64,000 nucleotides of DNA, taken from contig CAKSFN010000012.1 of NCBI GenBank assembly GCA_934454405.1, forward strand, positions 17,945 to 81,944, given 5' to 3'. This document shows, in pieces, positions 24,688 through 33,243 of the stretch. The notes below the pieces were generated by a model. That model did no database searches, was not told the origin of the DNA, and saw only the letters and a program-made list of their open reading frames with translations. The position numbers and the translations under genes were made by a program. Position 1 is the stretch's first letter. Each line of letters begins with the position of its first letter. This DNA comes from an uncultured Eubacteriales bacterium (GTDB taxonomy: Bacteria > Bacillota > Clostridia > Oscillospirales > UBA644).

Positions 24688-25566
24688 ATGAAAAACACAA
24701 AGAACGGGAAAAAAGATTTTTCCGCAAAGGACGCAAAAAAAAGAAAGGCGGCGGCGAAAAGACCGGCGCCGAAAAGACCGCGTCCCGCTTTCGCACCGGA
24801 CAACGGCGTTGACAGCGAGAATATCGTCGCCGGCAGAAATCCCGTTTCGGAGCTGCTCAGAAGCGGCAGAACGGTGGATAAGATTTATGTTGCGCACGGC
24901 GAGCGCGAGGGGTCGATAGTCAAAATCATCGCGCAGGCGCGCGCTATGGGCATTCCCGTTGTCGAGGCGGACAAATATAAGATTGAAAGCATCGCGGGAA
25001 CGTCGAACCACCAGGGTGTTGTTGCGTTTGCGACGGATTACGACTATTGCGATGTTGACGATATATTCGCTTACGCGGAAGAAAAGGGCGAAAAGCCTTT
25101 CATAGTTGTGCTGGACGGCGTTACCGACCCGAGAAATCTCGGCGCGATAATCAGAACGGCGGAATGCTGCGGCGTTCACGGCATCATTATCCCGAAGCGC
25201 GGCTGCTGCGGACTTACGACCACCGTTTTCAAAGCGGCGGCGGGCGCCTGTGAATATATGAAAATAGCAAAAGTTACAAATATTGCGGAAACGATAAGCG
25301 CGCTGAAGGAGCGCGGGGTTTGGACTTACGCGGCGGACGGCGACGGGGACTGCGACCTTTATTCGACGGATCTTGCGGGTTCGACAGCCGTGGTTCTCGG
25401 AGACGAGGGAAAGGGCATTTCACCCCTTGTCCGCCGTAGATGCGACGGCGTGATAAGCATTCCGATGTTCGGAAAAATCAACTCGCTTAACGTTTCGGTT
25501 GCGGGCGCGGTTCTGATGTACGAGGTCGTGCGCCGCAAGAGAGAAAAAGAAAAGGCGGAGGGCTGA
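24688..25566 (+). CDS. rlmB: 23S rRNA 2'-O-methyltransferase RlmB-like (SpoU family)
   Basis: The 292-residue protein starts with about 45 basic residues (KDAKKRKAAAKRPAPKRP), then the SpoU substrate-binding domain (NIVAGRNPVSELLRSGRTVD) and a trefoil-knot SPOUT domain with VLDGVTDPRNLGAIIRTAEC, VVLGDEGKGISPLVRRRCD and ISIPMFGKINSLNVSVAGAV. It would methylate a ribose in 23S rRNA (G2251 in E. coli) or a tRNA ribose. The basic extension is longer than in E. coli RlmB and probably binds RNA. It follows engB by 26 bp. Confidence 0.88.
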   Translation: MKNTKNGKKDFSAKDAKKRKAAAKRPAPKRPRPAFAPDNGVDSENIVAGRNPVSELLRSGRTVDKIYVAHGEREGSIVKIIAQARAMGIPVVEADKYKIESIAGTSNHQGVVAFATDYDYCDVDDIFAYAEEKGEKPFIVVLDGVTDPRNLGAIIRTAECCGVHGIIIPKRGCCGLTTTVFKAAAGACEYMKIAKVTNIAETISALKERGVWTYAADGDGDCDLYSTDLAGSTAVVLGDEGKGISPLVRRRCDGVISIPMFGKINSLNVSVAGAVLMYEVVRRKREKEKAEG

Positions 25567-25570
25567 TGCT

Positions 25571-27217
25571 ATGCCACGCCCGCGACATACGCTGGAAGAA
25601 CAGTATTACAAGGCGCAGAAACTGCAAAAAACGCTGCTTGTAAAATGCGTTATATGCACGGTCGCAACGCTTGCCGCGATTGCGGTTATGCTGTCGCCCG
25701 CAGGAATGAAGCTGAAAGCGGAAATCACAACGGGGCTTGCGGTCGCGATTTTTGCGGCGTGCTTCAAGGAGCTTTACGAGGGCTTGATCTCCGTTTTCGG
25801 AGGGCTGCCGTCCAACGACACCCTGAACGCCTACGCGCTGCTTGCCGCGCTTGCCCAGAGCGTTTTCACCGTTTTTGTTCCTTCATCGGGCAGACTTTAC
25901 GCGTGGATAGTTTTTATCTCATGCACGGTTTCAACGGCGATGAAATACATCTATATTCTCGGTATTCCGCAGAATCTTAAAGTCATTCGAAAGAATAAAA
26001 TATACTGCGTTGAGGACGCGCGCGTGCCGCTTGACAAGAGATACACGGACAGGGCGTGCATAACGTACCGAATGAAGAGAATCCCGAACATCGTCGGAAA
26101 AACATACAGGAATGACGCCTGCGAAAGCGCCGGCTTCAAATATATCCCGTGGGTCATCCTCGCTTCGGCGGCGGTTTCCGTCGTCGCAGGTCTGATATAC
26201 GGCAAAACCGCGCTGTTTTCCACTCTCGTTCTCACCATGGGAATATGCGCGGGCTTTACGGGTGAGATTTCTTTCGTTATTCCCTACAATTCGGCGCAGA
26301 AAAAGCTGAAAAAGCTCGGCTGTATGATTTTCGGCGCATTTTCCGTTGACAAGCTGAAGGACGTAAAAACGCTGATAGTGCGCGACAGAGACCTTTTCCA
26401 CGGCGGCGGCGCGAACATATCCGATATAAAATTCATTAAAGCAGAGTATATGTCCGAAACCGTGGAATATCTTGCGCTGATACTGAGAAAAATCAAGAGT
26501 CCGCTTTACGCGTCGATGGAAAGATATATTTTCAGGGCGAACGAGTCCGTTCATTCGGTTGAGAATTTCAGGGCGGTTCAGGAGCACGGCTTTTCCGCGA
26601 CGATAGACGGCCGCGAAGTGCTTTACGGAACGCGAAATCTGCTTTTGTCATACGGCATAAAGCCGCTTTCTCAGGAAAAAGAAGCCGAGCAGACCTCTCG
26701 AGGGCTGAGCACGGCGTATACGGTGATAGACGGAAATGTTTCAGCCGTCGTTTTTGCGGAATACCGCGCCGACCCGAAGCTGAAAAAGGCGGTCGAGCGC
26801 GTGGGAAGAGACATCACCGTCATAGTTCAGACAAAAGACCCACTTATTACCGAGGCCGCCGTTCAAAAGCAATACAGCCTGACGAACGCGGTAATGACGG
26901 TTGCGACGGCGGAGGAAACGGAAAGCCTGAACAATGTGAGAAAAAGGCTGACAAGCGGAAAAAAGACAAAGCCCGTTATGCTTTCAACGGAAAGCGCTCT
27001 CGGCACTCTTTCGGGCATAGAAATGGCGCAGCAGCTTTCATCCGCGCTTTCCACAAGCGTCAAAATCAAGCAGATAAGCGTTTTTGTGGGGCTCGTTCTG
27101 ACGACAACAGCCGCGCTTGCGGTTCCTTCCCTGCTCAATTCGGTTTGGGTTCTTGTATTCAACATCATTTGGACGCTCCCCGCAATAGGTCTGTCGTTCA
27201 GGTTCATTTTGAAATAA
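25571..27217 (+). CDS. degenerate P-type ATPase-like membrane protein
   Basis: A 548-residue protein with about six membrane segments (residues 23-42, 50-70, 80-100, 195-235, 497-545) and a soluble middle. Its order copies a P1B ATPase: ISFVIPYNSAQKKLKKLG and DKLKDVKTLIVRDRDLFHGG stand where the post-helix segment and the DKTGT phosphorylation loop belong, and SVHSVENFRAVQEHGFSATI with DGREVLYGTRNLLL matches the nucleotide-binding domain. The KTGT part of the loop, a CPC-type membrane motif and the TGDN-type hinge are absent. It cannot be a normal pump; a sensor or regulatory pseudoenzyme is inferred. It lies between rlmB and yebC in one operon. Confidence 0.72.
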   Translation: MPRPRHTLEEQYYKAQKLQKTLLVKCVICTVATLAAIAVMLSPAGMKLKAEITTGLAVAIFAACFKELYEGLISVFGGLPSNDTLNAYALLAALAQSVFTVFVPSSGRLYAWIVFISCTVSTAMKYIYILGIPQNLKVIRKNKIYCVEDARVPLDKRYTDRACITYRMKRIPNIVGKTYRNDACESAGFKYIPWVILASAAVSVVAGLIYGKTALFSTLVLTMGICAGFTGEISFVIPYNSAQKKLKKLGCMIFGAFSVDKLKDVKTLIVRDRDLFHGGGANISDIKFIKAEYMSETVEYLALILRKIKSPLYASMERYIFRANESVHSVENFRAVQEHGFSATIDGREVLYGTRNLLLSYGIKPLSQEKEAEQTSRGLSTAYTVIDGNVSAVVFAEYRADPKLKKAVERVGRDITVIVQTKDPLITEAAVQKQYSLTNAVMTVATAEETESLNNVRKRLTSGKKTKPVMLSTESALGTLSGIEMAQQLSSALSTSVKIKQISVFVGLVLTTTAALAVPSLLNSVWVLVFNIIWTLPAIGLSFRFILK

Positions 27218-27249
27218 TAAAAGTTTAATAAATACGGAGGCAAAATTAT

Positions 27250-27978
27250 ATGTCCGGACATTCCAAGTGGAAGAACATCATGCACAAAAAAGAAAAGACC
27301 GACAGCCAGCGCGCAAAGGTCTTCACCAAAATCGGAAGAGAGATAATTCTCGCCGTAAAAGAAGGAGGTCCCGACCCCGCTTCCAACTCCAAGCTTAAGG
27401 ATCTTATCGCAAAAGCGAAGGACAACAATGTTCCAAACGACAATATCGACAGGGTTATAAAGAAGGCGTCCGGGGCGGAAAACTCCGAAAACTTCGAGGA
27501 AATAACCTACGAGGGCTACGGGCCGTGCGGTATAGCGGTCATCGTTGAATGTCTGACGGACAACCGAAACAGAACCGCAGGCAATCTTCGCCATTACTTC
27601 GATAAAAACGGCGGCAACCTCGGTCAGAACGGTTCCGTGGGCTGGATGTTCACGAAAAAGGGCGTTATCGTTATAGATAAGGAAGAATACGACGAGGACC
27701 GCCTTATGGAAACCGTTATGGAAGCGCCCATCGAGGATTTCGTGACGGAAGAAAGCGTATATGAGATATATACCGCGCCCGACGAGGATTTCAGAACGAC
27801 CAGAGATTTTCTCAGAGATAAGGACTATACGTTTATCTCCGCAGAGGAGGAACAGGTTCCGTCTTCATATTCCTCGATAGACAGCGACGAGGCAAAAGAC
27901 AAGATGCAGCGTCTTCTCGATATGCTTGAGGACGACGACGACGTTCAGAACGTTTACCATAACTGGGATGAAGAATAA
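27250..27978 (+). CDS. YebC/PmpR family protein
   Basis: A 242-residue DUF28/TACO1 family protein starting MSGHSKWKNIMHKKEKTDSQ, followed by RAKVFTKIGREIILAVKEGG, NVPNDNIDRVIKKASG, YEGYGPCGIAVIVECLTDNR and NRTAGNLRHYFDKNGGNLGQ, all family signatures. Members act as DNA-binding regulators (PmpR) or help translation at problematic motifs (YebC, TACO1). The length and motifs are complete. RBS GGAGGCAAAATTAT precedes the ATG. Confidence 0.95.
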   Translation: MSGHSKWKNIMHKKEKTDSQRAKVFTKIGREIILAVKEGGPDPASNSKLKDLIAKAKDNNVPNDNIDRVIKKASGAENSENFEEITYEGYGPCGIAVIVECLTDNRNRTAGNLRHYFDKNGGNLGQNGSVGWMFTKKGVIVIDKEEYDEDRLMETVMEAPIEDFVTEESVYEIYTAPDEDFRTTRDFLRDKDYTFISAEEEQVPSSYSSIDSDEAKDKMQRLLDMLEDDDDVQNVYHNWDEE

Positions 27979-28318
27979 TACCGAAGCCTTCGAAAAAACG
28001 ATTAAAAACGAACGGGAGCGGAGAGGCTTGAGCCTTCGCGAAGCGGCGGCACTTATCGGCATCAGCCACACATATCTTTCCGCGCTTGAAAACGGGCGCG
28101 ATCCGAGAAGCAAAAAGCCGCTGACGCCGTCTCCGGGTGTCGTTTTCAACGTCTGCAAGGCCTATGACCTCGATTTTGTCGAGCTTATAGGGATCTCGGG
28201 CATACCCGACGAGAGGACGTTCTATCGCTATGTCGCAAAAAAAATCTTTGAGATGAAAAAAACGAACCCGCGGCAATACCGGCAGCTGCTCGATATAATA
28301 ACGGGAGAAAAGGAATAA
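27968..28318 (+). CDS. XRE family helix-turn-helix protein
   Basis: Start MKNNTEAFEK at 27968 overlaps the end of yebC by 11 bp. The 116-residue product has a Cro-type HTH at residues 10-45 (LSLREAAALIGISHTYLSAL, then ENGRDPRSKKPLTPSP) with the tight recognition helix HTYLSALENGRD. The helical C-terminal half gives no ligand clue. It is a transcription regulator without a known target, cotranscribed with yebC. Confidence 0.78.
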   Translation: MKNNTEAFEKTIKNERERRGLSLREAAALIGISHTYLSALENGRDPRSKKPLTPSPGVVFNVCKAYDLDFVELIGISGIPDERTFYRYVAKKIFEMKKTNPRQYRQLLDIITGEKE

Positions 28319-28322
28319 AAAG

Positions 28323-28730
28323 ATGTCACAGATCTGCAAAAAGTGCGGAACCGTTGCGGAAGACGGCATGGAATACTGTCCGAACTGCTATGCGGAGCTC
28401 GGCGCTTTGAAAAAAAAGAACGCTCAAAAAAGGCGCGCGGAATTGAGGGGTATGGGAAAAAAATCTCTCGCTTTCAGTTTTATAGCCGCCGCCGCAGGCA
28501 CCGTTATGATGCTGTATCTGAAAAATATGGAAAGCTTTTCGCAGATCAAAACGGGAGTGTGGGCATTCATAATGCCCGTTGCCGTCTGGCTGGGATTGAC
28601 GGGTATTTCCGTTTTCTACGGAATCAAATCCTTCGGAAAAGCGTCGAAAGCCCTTTCATTCTCGGCATTCATTATTAACGGAGTGCAGCTTATCGCGCTT
28701 CCCGTAATCTATATTCTTACAGGTCTATAG
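28323..28730 (+). CDS. zinc-ribbon membrane protein of unknown function
   Basis: A 135-residue protein. Residues 5-22 form a Cys4 zinc ribbon (CKKCGTVAEDGMEYCPNC), followed by a basic stretch and three membrane segments at about 48-65, 78-98 and 110-132. Such zinc-ribbon plus membrane-helix proteins are common in Clostridia and have no assigned role. It is the last gene of the lon operon by spacing (4 bp after the HTH gene). Confidence 0.65.
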   Translation: MSQICKKCGTVAEDGMEYCPNCYAELGALKKKNAQKRRAELRGMGKKSLAFSFIAAAAGTVMMLYLKNMESFSQIKTGVWAFIMPVAVWLGLTGISVFYGIKSFGKASKALSFSAFIINGVQLIALPVIYILTGL

Positions 28731-28744
28731 AAATCAAACAGTTC

Positions 28745-28890
28745 ACAAGCGACGCGTTTTCGCGGTATTTTTCCGATGACGGAGCCGCAGAAACCGCCGC
28801 AGAAAAAAATACACCCGGGAGGCTTGCGCAGCGGAACCCCGAGCCGCGGTGCATAAATCGATCCCCTCCCCCTTTCCAAAGCAAAAAGGA
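28745..28890 (+). promoter_or_regulatory. structured leader of the CBM9-like surface gene
   Basis: GTATTTTT pairs with AAAAATAC across a CCG-atga-CGG hairpin, and GGGAGG pairs with CCTCCC downstream, giving two possible large stems in the 170 nt before the ATG at 28902. No known riboswitch signature is recognised. The RBS AAAAGGAG follows. Confidence 0.35.
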
Positions 28891-28901
28891 GAAAAAAAAC
28901 A

Positions 28902-30497
28902 ATGAAAAAGCTGTTTCTCACACTACTTGCGGTAATTCTTACGCTTACGTCCTTTACGCTTGTTTCAAGCGCGGGAGAAGCATACACCATTCCGCAGTGC
29001 GCGGTTCCCCCGACCATTGACGGAAAGATGTCAAAGGACGAATGGTACGGCGCGTATCACAAGTTTATGAACAACGAAAAAGGCAATTATGACTATTCGG
29101 ACAATCCGAATCCTTCTGCGGAAGACAAGGCGAATCAGTGCAAAGGGTTCGACATTTATATGTACTGGTACGACGACCCGAACGAAAGCGGAAAACTGCT
29201 TGACGTTAAACAGGGCGGTCTTTACATTTGCGTGGTTGCGCAGGATAAGAGCTACGGTATTATATTCGACGACGGCGCGGCTTCAAACGCAAGCGACTGC
29301 TTCCAGCTTGCGATAGACCCTTTTAACTACCGTTTGAGCAACAACAAAAAATCGTTTATTTTCGATTTTTCGCCCGAAACGACGAAAAAAGGAACGGCTC
29401 TTATATACGAACACTATCAGTTCCAATCCAAGCCTCTCTCGAATTTCAGATATCAGGTAAAGGCGATCAGAGATAAAAACGGCTACACTATGGAAATTTT
29501 CATTCCGTGGTCGCTGCTCAATCTCAACAACAAGCTTCCCCGCCACAAGGTCGGCGCGAAAATGGGAATAGGCCTTATCTGCATGGACTGGATCGGGGCA
29601 AGGTTTTATTATGATATCGCCGATTTCGGCAACGGAAAAAAGATTGAAGATATTGCAGGCGTTCCCAAGCTTTACAATCAGGTAACGCTCGGCGAAACGG
29701 TATATCCTCCGGGATACAAGCCGAATTCCGACCCCTCGAAACTGAACGAGCTTATCAAAAAAGCCGAAGAGATCGAGAAAAACAAGGCGGAATATCTTGA
29801 AGCCACATATTCGGCGTTCGAGCTTGCGCTGAAAGAAGCGAAAGCGATAAAGAAAGAGGATCAGCAGGCGGCGATCGATGCGGCTTACAAAAAGCTTGAC
29901 GACGCAATCAATAACCTGAAAAAGAGCGCGGATATGACGCCGTTTGAAGCGTTGCAGGCGGCAATCACGGCAACGGCGGAGTTCAGAGAAGACGATTATC
30001 ACGCCGAAACGTGGACGAGATTCGCAGCCGCGCTTGAAAAAGCGAAAAAACTTACCGAAAAATCTTCGGAAGCCGAGATAAAAGCGGCGACGGACGAGCT
30101 TGATGCCGCAATCAAGGGACTTGTTCCCGCGGACGAGGAGCTTAACTCGGTTGATTTTTCAAAGCTTACGGATCGTATTTCGAAAATCGAAACATACAAG
30201 GAAGAGGATTACACCGCCGAAACATGGAAAAAGCTTAAGGACCTTCTCGGCGAAGCAAAGGAAATGAACGGCAAGGAAGGCGTTACGCAGGCGGAGGTTG
30301 ACTCTCTTGCGGCAAAAATAGACGAGGCGATTTCGGGACTTGCCAAAGCGGACGGCGACGGAAAAGGAACAGAAAACAACGCTTCCGAAAAAGAAGGCTC
30401 TCTTGTTTGGCTTTGGATAGTTATCGCGGTTGCGGTTGTTGCCGCGGCGGCGGTCGTAATCATAATTCTTTCAAAAAAGAAAAAAAACAATAATTGA
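28902..30497 (+). CDS. surface CBM9-like protein with FIVAR-type helical repeats and membrane anchor
   Basis: A 531-residue protein. Residues 1-24 are a signal peptide. Residues about 25-270 fit a CBM9/DOMON-like carbohydrate-binding domain (VPPTIDGKMSKDEWYGAYHK, NASDCFQLAIDPFNY, YTMEIFIPWSLLNLN), related to the dockerin protein at 13305. Three FIVAR-like helical repeats follow, about 285-345, 350-410 and 420-480 (FREDDYHAETWTRFAAALEK, YKEEDYTAETWKKLKDLL), acting as a stalk or binding surface. A membrane helix (about 499-521) with a KKKKNNN tail anchors it. It is probably a cell-surface glycan-binding protein; no sortase signal is seen. Confidence 0.82.
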   Translation: MKKLFLTLLAVILTLTSFTLVSSAGEAYTIPQCAVPPTIDGKMSKDEWYGAYHKFMNNEKGNYDYSDNPNPSAEDKANQCKGFDIYMYWYDDPNESGKLLDVKQGGLYICVVAQDKSYGIIFDDGAASNASDCFQLAIDPFNYRLSNNKKSFIFDFSPETTKKGTALIYEHYQFQSKPLSNFRYQVKAIRDKNGYTMEIFIPWSLLNLNNKLPRHKVGAKMGIGLICMDWIGARFYYDIADFGNGKKIEDIAGVPKLYNQVTLGETVYPPGYKPNSDPSKLNELIKKAEEIEKNKAEYLEATYSAFELALKEAKAIKKEDQQAAIDAAYKKLDDAINNLKKSADMTPFEALQAAITATAEFREDDYHAETWTRFAAALEKAKKLTEKSSEAEIKAATDELDAAIKGLVPADEELNSVDFSKLTDRISKIETYKEEDYTAETWKKLKDLLGEAKEMNGKEGVTQAEVDSLAAKIDEAISGLAKADGDGKGTENNASEKEGSLVWLWIVIAVAVVAAAAVVIIILSKKKKNNN

Positions 30498-30580
30498 CAG
30501 CAAAAATAAAGCATAATCGGTATTGCTTTGTGGAAAATTATCATCGTGGTCGATAAATGATCACGAAAGGTAGTTTTGTC

Positions 30581-30790
30581 ATGGCTGTTATAGACAAAAT
30601 CGCTTTGGCTCTCGTTATTATCGGAGCCTTGAACTGGGGATTGATAGGCGTATTCTCTTTTGACCTCGTCGCATGGATTTTCGGATCGATGTCCGTCGCG
30701 ACGAGAGTTGTCTACACTCTTGTAGCGCTGGGCGGAATATGGTCCGTTTCCCTGCTGTTCCGAAACGAACGCGTACCGGAAGCCGATTAA
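30581..30790 (+). CDS. DUF378 small membrane protein
   Basis: ATG 30581 is preferred because AAAGGTAG precedes it. The 69-residue product has two membrane helices (residues about 5-30 and 40-60). ALNWGLIGVFSFDLVAWIFG is the DUF378 signature. The function is unknown; it is a typical stress-associated small membrane protein in some bacteria. Confidence 0.85.
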   Translation: MAVIDKIALALVIIGALNWGLIGVFSFDLVAWIFGSMSVATRVVYTLVALGGIWSVSLLFRNERVPEAD

Positions 30791-30817
30791 GGCGCCGTAG
30801 CCGAAACGAAACAAATA

Positions 30818-30858
30818 ACAAACGGCGTACCGAACAGGTACGCCGTTTGTTTTGTTTT
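30818..30858. terminator. bidirectional terminator
   Basis: ACAAACGGCGTACC and GGTACGCCGTTTGT form a 14-bp stem with T-rich flanks between DUF378 and the convergent HAD gene. Confidence 0.9.
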
Positions 30859-30867
30859 GCTGCGGAA

Positions 30868-31548
30868 TTATTTGATTTCTTTGTTTTTCAGCATTTTTTC
30901 AACCTCGGAAAGGTCGGAAAAAACACGGTAGACATCTTTTTTGAGTTCTTCGGAAGGCTGCTTTCTGTCCGGGATCATTATCGGGAACGCTCCCGATGCG
31001 TGAGCGGCTTTTATGCCGTTTTCGGAGTCTTCCAGAATTATGCAGTTTTCTGCGGGAACGCCGATTTTTGACGCGGCGGTCAGAAAAATATCGGGATTGG
31101 GTTTTCCGAGTTTTACTTCGTCTCCGCAGACGACATAATCAAAAGTTTCGGTCAGTTTTGCCATTTTCAGATACGCGTCGGCTCTCGCGCGTTCGGACGA
31201 GGTCGCGACCGCAATTTTGATATTTTTCGATTTCAGATAATCGAGAAGACCGTATAATCCTTTTTTGACCTGCAAACCGTGTTCTTTAATATACTTCATC
31301 GCGATATCAAGGCGGTGAACGCGTATCTCGTAAAACGGGAAATCCTGCCCGTAAACGGCTTTGAAATGCGCGCAGCCGTCCTCCGCGTTCAGTCCTATCG
31401 CGCCGACAACAACATCTTCGGTCACATCGTAACCGAAATCCTTTGCGGCAATGGGCCAAGTGAGGGTATAGACCGATTCGGTGTCAAACATCAGCCCGTC
31501 CATATCGAAAATAACGCCGAGAAGCTCTTTGTTTTCTATCTTTATCAT
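30868..31548 (-). CDS. HAD family phosphatase or beta-phosphoglucomutase-like
   Basis: ATG 31548 (GAGG 7 bp upstream) is preferred to the in-frame TTG at 31560. The 226-residue protein has the four HAD motifs: GVIFDMDGLMFDTE with the nucleophile Asp, IAVATSSERARADAYL, KLGKPNPDIFLTAASKIGV, and ILEDSENGIKAAHASG. The helical cap after motif I fits subfamily IA (beta-phosphoglucomutase, phosphoglycolate phosphatase type). The substrate cannot be read from the sequence. It overlaps the ASRT-like gene upstream by a few bases when the TTG is used. Confidence 0.85.
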   Translation of the reverse strand: MIKIENKELLGVIFDMDGLMFDTESVYTLTWPIAAKDFGYDVTEDVVVGAIGLNAEDGCAHFKAVYGQDFPFYEIRVHRLDIAMKYIKEHGLQVKKGLYGLLDYLKSKNIKIAVATSSERARADAYLKMAKLTETFDYVVCGDEVKLGKPNPDIFLTAASKIGVPAENCIILEDSENGIKAAHASGAFPIMIPDRKQPSEELKKDVYRVFSDLSEVEKMLKNKEIK

Positions 31549-31556
31549 CGGCTGCC

Positions 31557-31916
31557 TCAATATGCGACGGTCGTCATAAGCGCCATTTCGGCTTGCGCGG
31601 TGTCAAGGCGCGAATACTGGCAAACTATCTCCGTGTCGCTTTCAACAAGCAGCGCATAGGGCGTGTCAACCGGGATATGCTCGCCTTTGTCATTCAGGAT
31701 TTTATCCATTCTGATATGGTGCGTTCTCATTGAACCGCACGTGGCGGAAAAACCCGTTACCGGTTCTCTTTCCTCAAAAAAGAGCGTAAAAGCGATATGC
31801 GCTTCTTTTTCGGAGGTGTTGAGCACGCAGACAGCCTCGTGACTGACCTGTCCGTTCCATTTTGAGTCGTAAAAACAATCGGCTATGAGCCATTCTTTCT
31901 TTCCGTAAGTCCGCAT
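31557..31916 (-). CDS. sensory rhodopsin transducer-like (ASRT) protein
   Basis: ATG 31916 is preferred (AGGGG 7 bp upstream). The 119-residue protein starts MRTYGKKEWLIADCFYDSKW and contains HEAVCVLNTSEKEAHIAFTL and RMDKI, which fit the family of the Anabaena sensory rhodopsin transducer (PF07100), a small tetrameric beta-sandwich. Members occur widely without rhodopsins, often beside sugar genes, and may bind carbohydrate-like ligands. No rhodopsin is seen here. It probably forms an operon with the HAD phosphatase. Confidence 0.75.
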   Translation of the reverse strand: MRTYGKKEWLIADCFYDSKWNGQVSHEAVCVLNTSEKEAHIAFTLFFEEREPVTGFSATCGSMRTHHIRMDKILNDKGEHIPVDTPYALLVESDTEIVCQYSRLDTAQAEMALMTTVAY

Positions 31917-32028
31917 AAACATTCCCCTCTCGGATATTATAGATTGATTATATCACTACGGCAAATTTTTTGCAAGTCTCCTTGCAAAATGTTTGAAAAT
32001 ATGATATACTTGTTCTCGGTGATGAATA

Positions 32029-32682
32029 ATGATAAAAGGTATAATTTTTGATCTTGACGGAACGCTTCTGAACACTATCGACGACATTGCGGACAGCGTA
32101 AACGCGGTTCTCAAAAAACACGGGCTGCCCACGCACACCGTCGAAGAATACAAAACGTTTGTCGGAAGCGGCGCAAAAGTGCTTATAACGTCCGCGCTCG
32201 GAGAAAAAGCGAACGACGAAAAGCTGTACAAAGAAGTTTTTGACGAATATATCGAATATTACGGCAAGCACCGCGAGGACAAGACCTCGCCTTATGCGGG
32301 CATAGTCGAAATGCTTGAAAAACTCAAAGGAAAATACCGTCTCGGAGTGCTTTCAAACAAGCCGCACGCGGACACCGTGCCTATGGTAAAAGCGCATTTC
32401 GGAGATGAATTTTTCGATTTCGTTTACGGTCAGCGCGACGGCATACCGAGAAAGCCCGATCCGACGGTCGTTTACAAAATGATTGACGATATGGGACTGA
32501 CAGTTGACGAGGTTATGTATGTCGGGGACTCCGAAAACGACGTGCTGACGGCGAACAATTCAGGCTGCCGCGCCTGTTGCGTGCTTTGGGGCTTCCGCAC
32601 ATACGAGCAGATGAAAAGCATCGGAAAATGCGAATATTTCGCGCATACGCCCGAAGATGTAGTCAAGGCGGCGGAGGATTGA
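32029..32682 (+). CDS. HAD family hydrolase, phosphoglycolate phosphatase-like
   Basis: A 217-residue HAD subfamily IA protein: IKGIIFDLDGTLLNTIDD (motif I), LGVLSNKPHAD (motif II), GIPRKPDPTVVYKMID (motif III Lys), and YVGDSENDVLTANNSGC (motif IV). This arrangement and length resemble Gph phosphoglycolate phosphatases and PPase-type HADs. Start ATG 32029 lacks a strong RBS. It is followed, 2 bp after the stop, by an acetyltransferase gene. Confidence 0.85.
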   Translation: MIKGIIFDLDGTLLNTIDDIADSVNAVLKKHGLPTHTVEEYKTFVGSGAKVLITSALGEKANDEKLYKEVFDEYIEYYGKHREDKTSPYAGIVEMLEKLKGKYRLGVLSNKPHADTVPMVKAHFGDEFFDFVYGQRDGIPRKPDPTVVYKMIDDMGLTVDEVMYVGDSENDVLTANNSGCRACCVLWGFRTYEQMKSIGKCEYFAHTPEDVVKAAED

Positions 32683-32684
32683 AA

Positions 32685-33242
32685 ATGAACACGAATAAAC
32701 TTTCCGAAAAAGCGTTTACATACGACCTGACAGACGAAAACATGCGAAAAGAACTGAGACGCGCGCGCGGACTTGTGCAGAAGCTCAACTCTGTCGATGT
32801 CAACGACGACGAAGCGAAAAGAGCGATTATGGAGCAGCTTTTCGGGGCGATCGGAGAAGGTTCTGACCTGAGCCCGAACTTTTACTGCGACTTCGGCTCA
32901 CATATTTTCATCGGAAAAAACTTTTTCTGCAATTACAACTGCACGATACTTGATATCGCCGAAGTGCATATCGGGGATAACTGCCTTTTTGCACCCAATG
33001 TTTCGCTTTATACGGCGGGACACCCGATTGAGCTGCAAGGCAGGCTTGACAATATAGGAACGGGCGCGCCCATAACCATAGGCAACGGCGTGTGGATAGG
33101 CGGCAGCGCGATAATTATGGGAGGCGTCACGATAGGCGACAACGCCGTAATAGGCGCGGGAAGCGTTGTGACGCGCGACGTTGAGCCGAATACGATAGCG
33201 GCGGGCAACCCCGCAAGATTTATCAGAAGGATTGAGAACTGA
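32685..33242 (+). CDS. maltose O-acetyltransferase-like hexapeptide enzyme
   Basis: ATG 32685 (GGAGG 6 bp upstream) gives 185 residues. The N-terminal helix (FTYDLTDENMRKELRRARGL) and left-handed beta-helix coil, with many hexapeptide repeats (IGDNCLFAPNVSLYTAGHPI, IGNGVWIGGSAIIMGGVTIG, DNAVIGAGSVVTRDVEPNTI), match the maltose/galactoside acetyltransferase class (Maa, LacA, NodL). The conserved His in TAGHP is the catalytic base. The acceptor is probably a sugar. Confidence 0.9.
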   Translation: MNTNKLSEKAFTYDLTDENMRKELRRARGLVQKLNSVDVNDDEAKRAIMEQLFGAIGEGSDLSPNFYCDFGSHIFIGKNFFCNYNCTILDIAEVHIGDNCLFAPNVSLYTAGHPIELQGRLDNIGTGAPITIGNGVWIGGSAIIMGGVTIGDNAVIGAGSVVTRDVEPNTIAAGNPARFIRRIEN

Positions 33243-33243
33243 T

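Noticed and set aside
28745..28901. c-di-AMP or c-di-GMP riboswitch
   Set aside because: Neither of the expected conserved cores could be found; only generic stems are seen.
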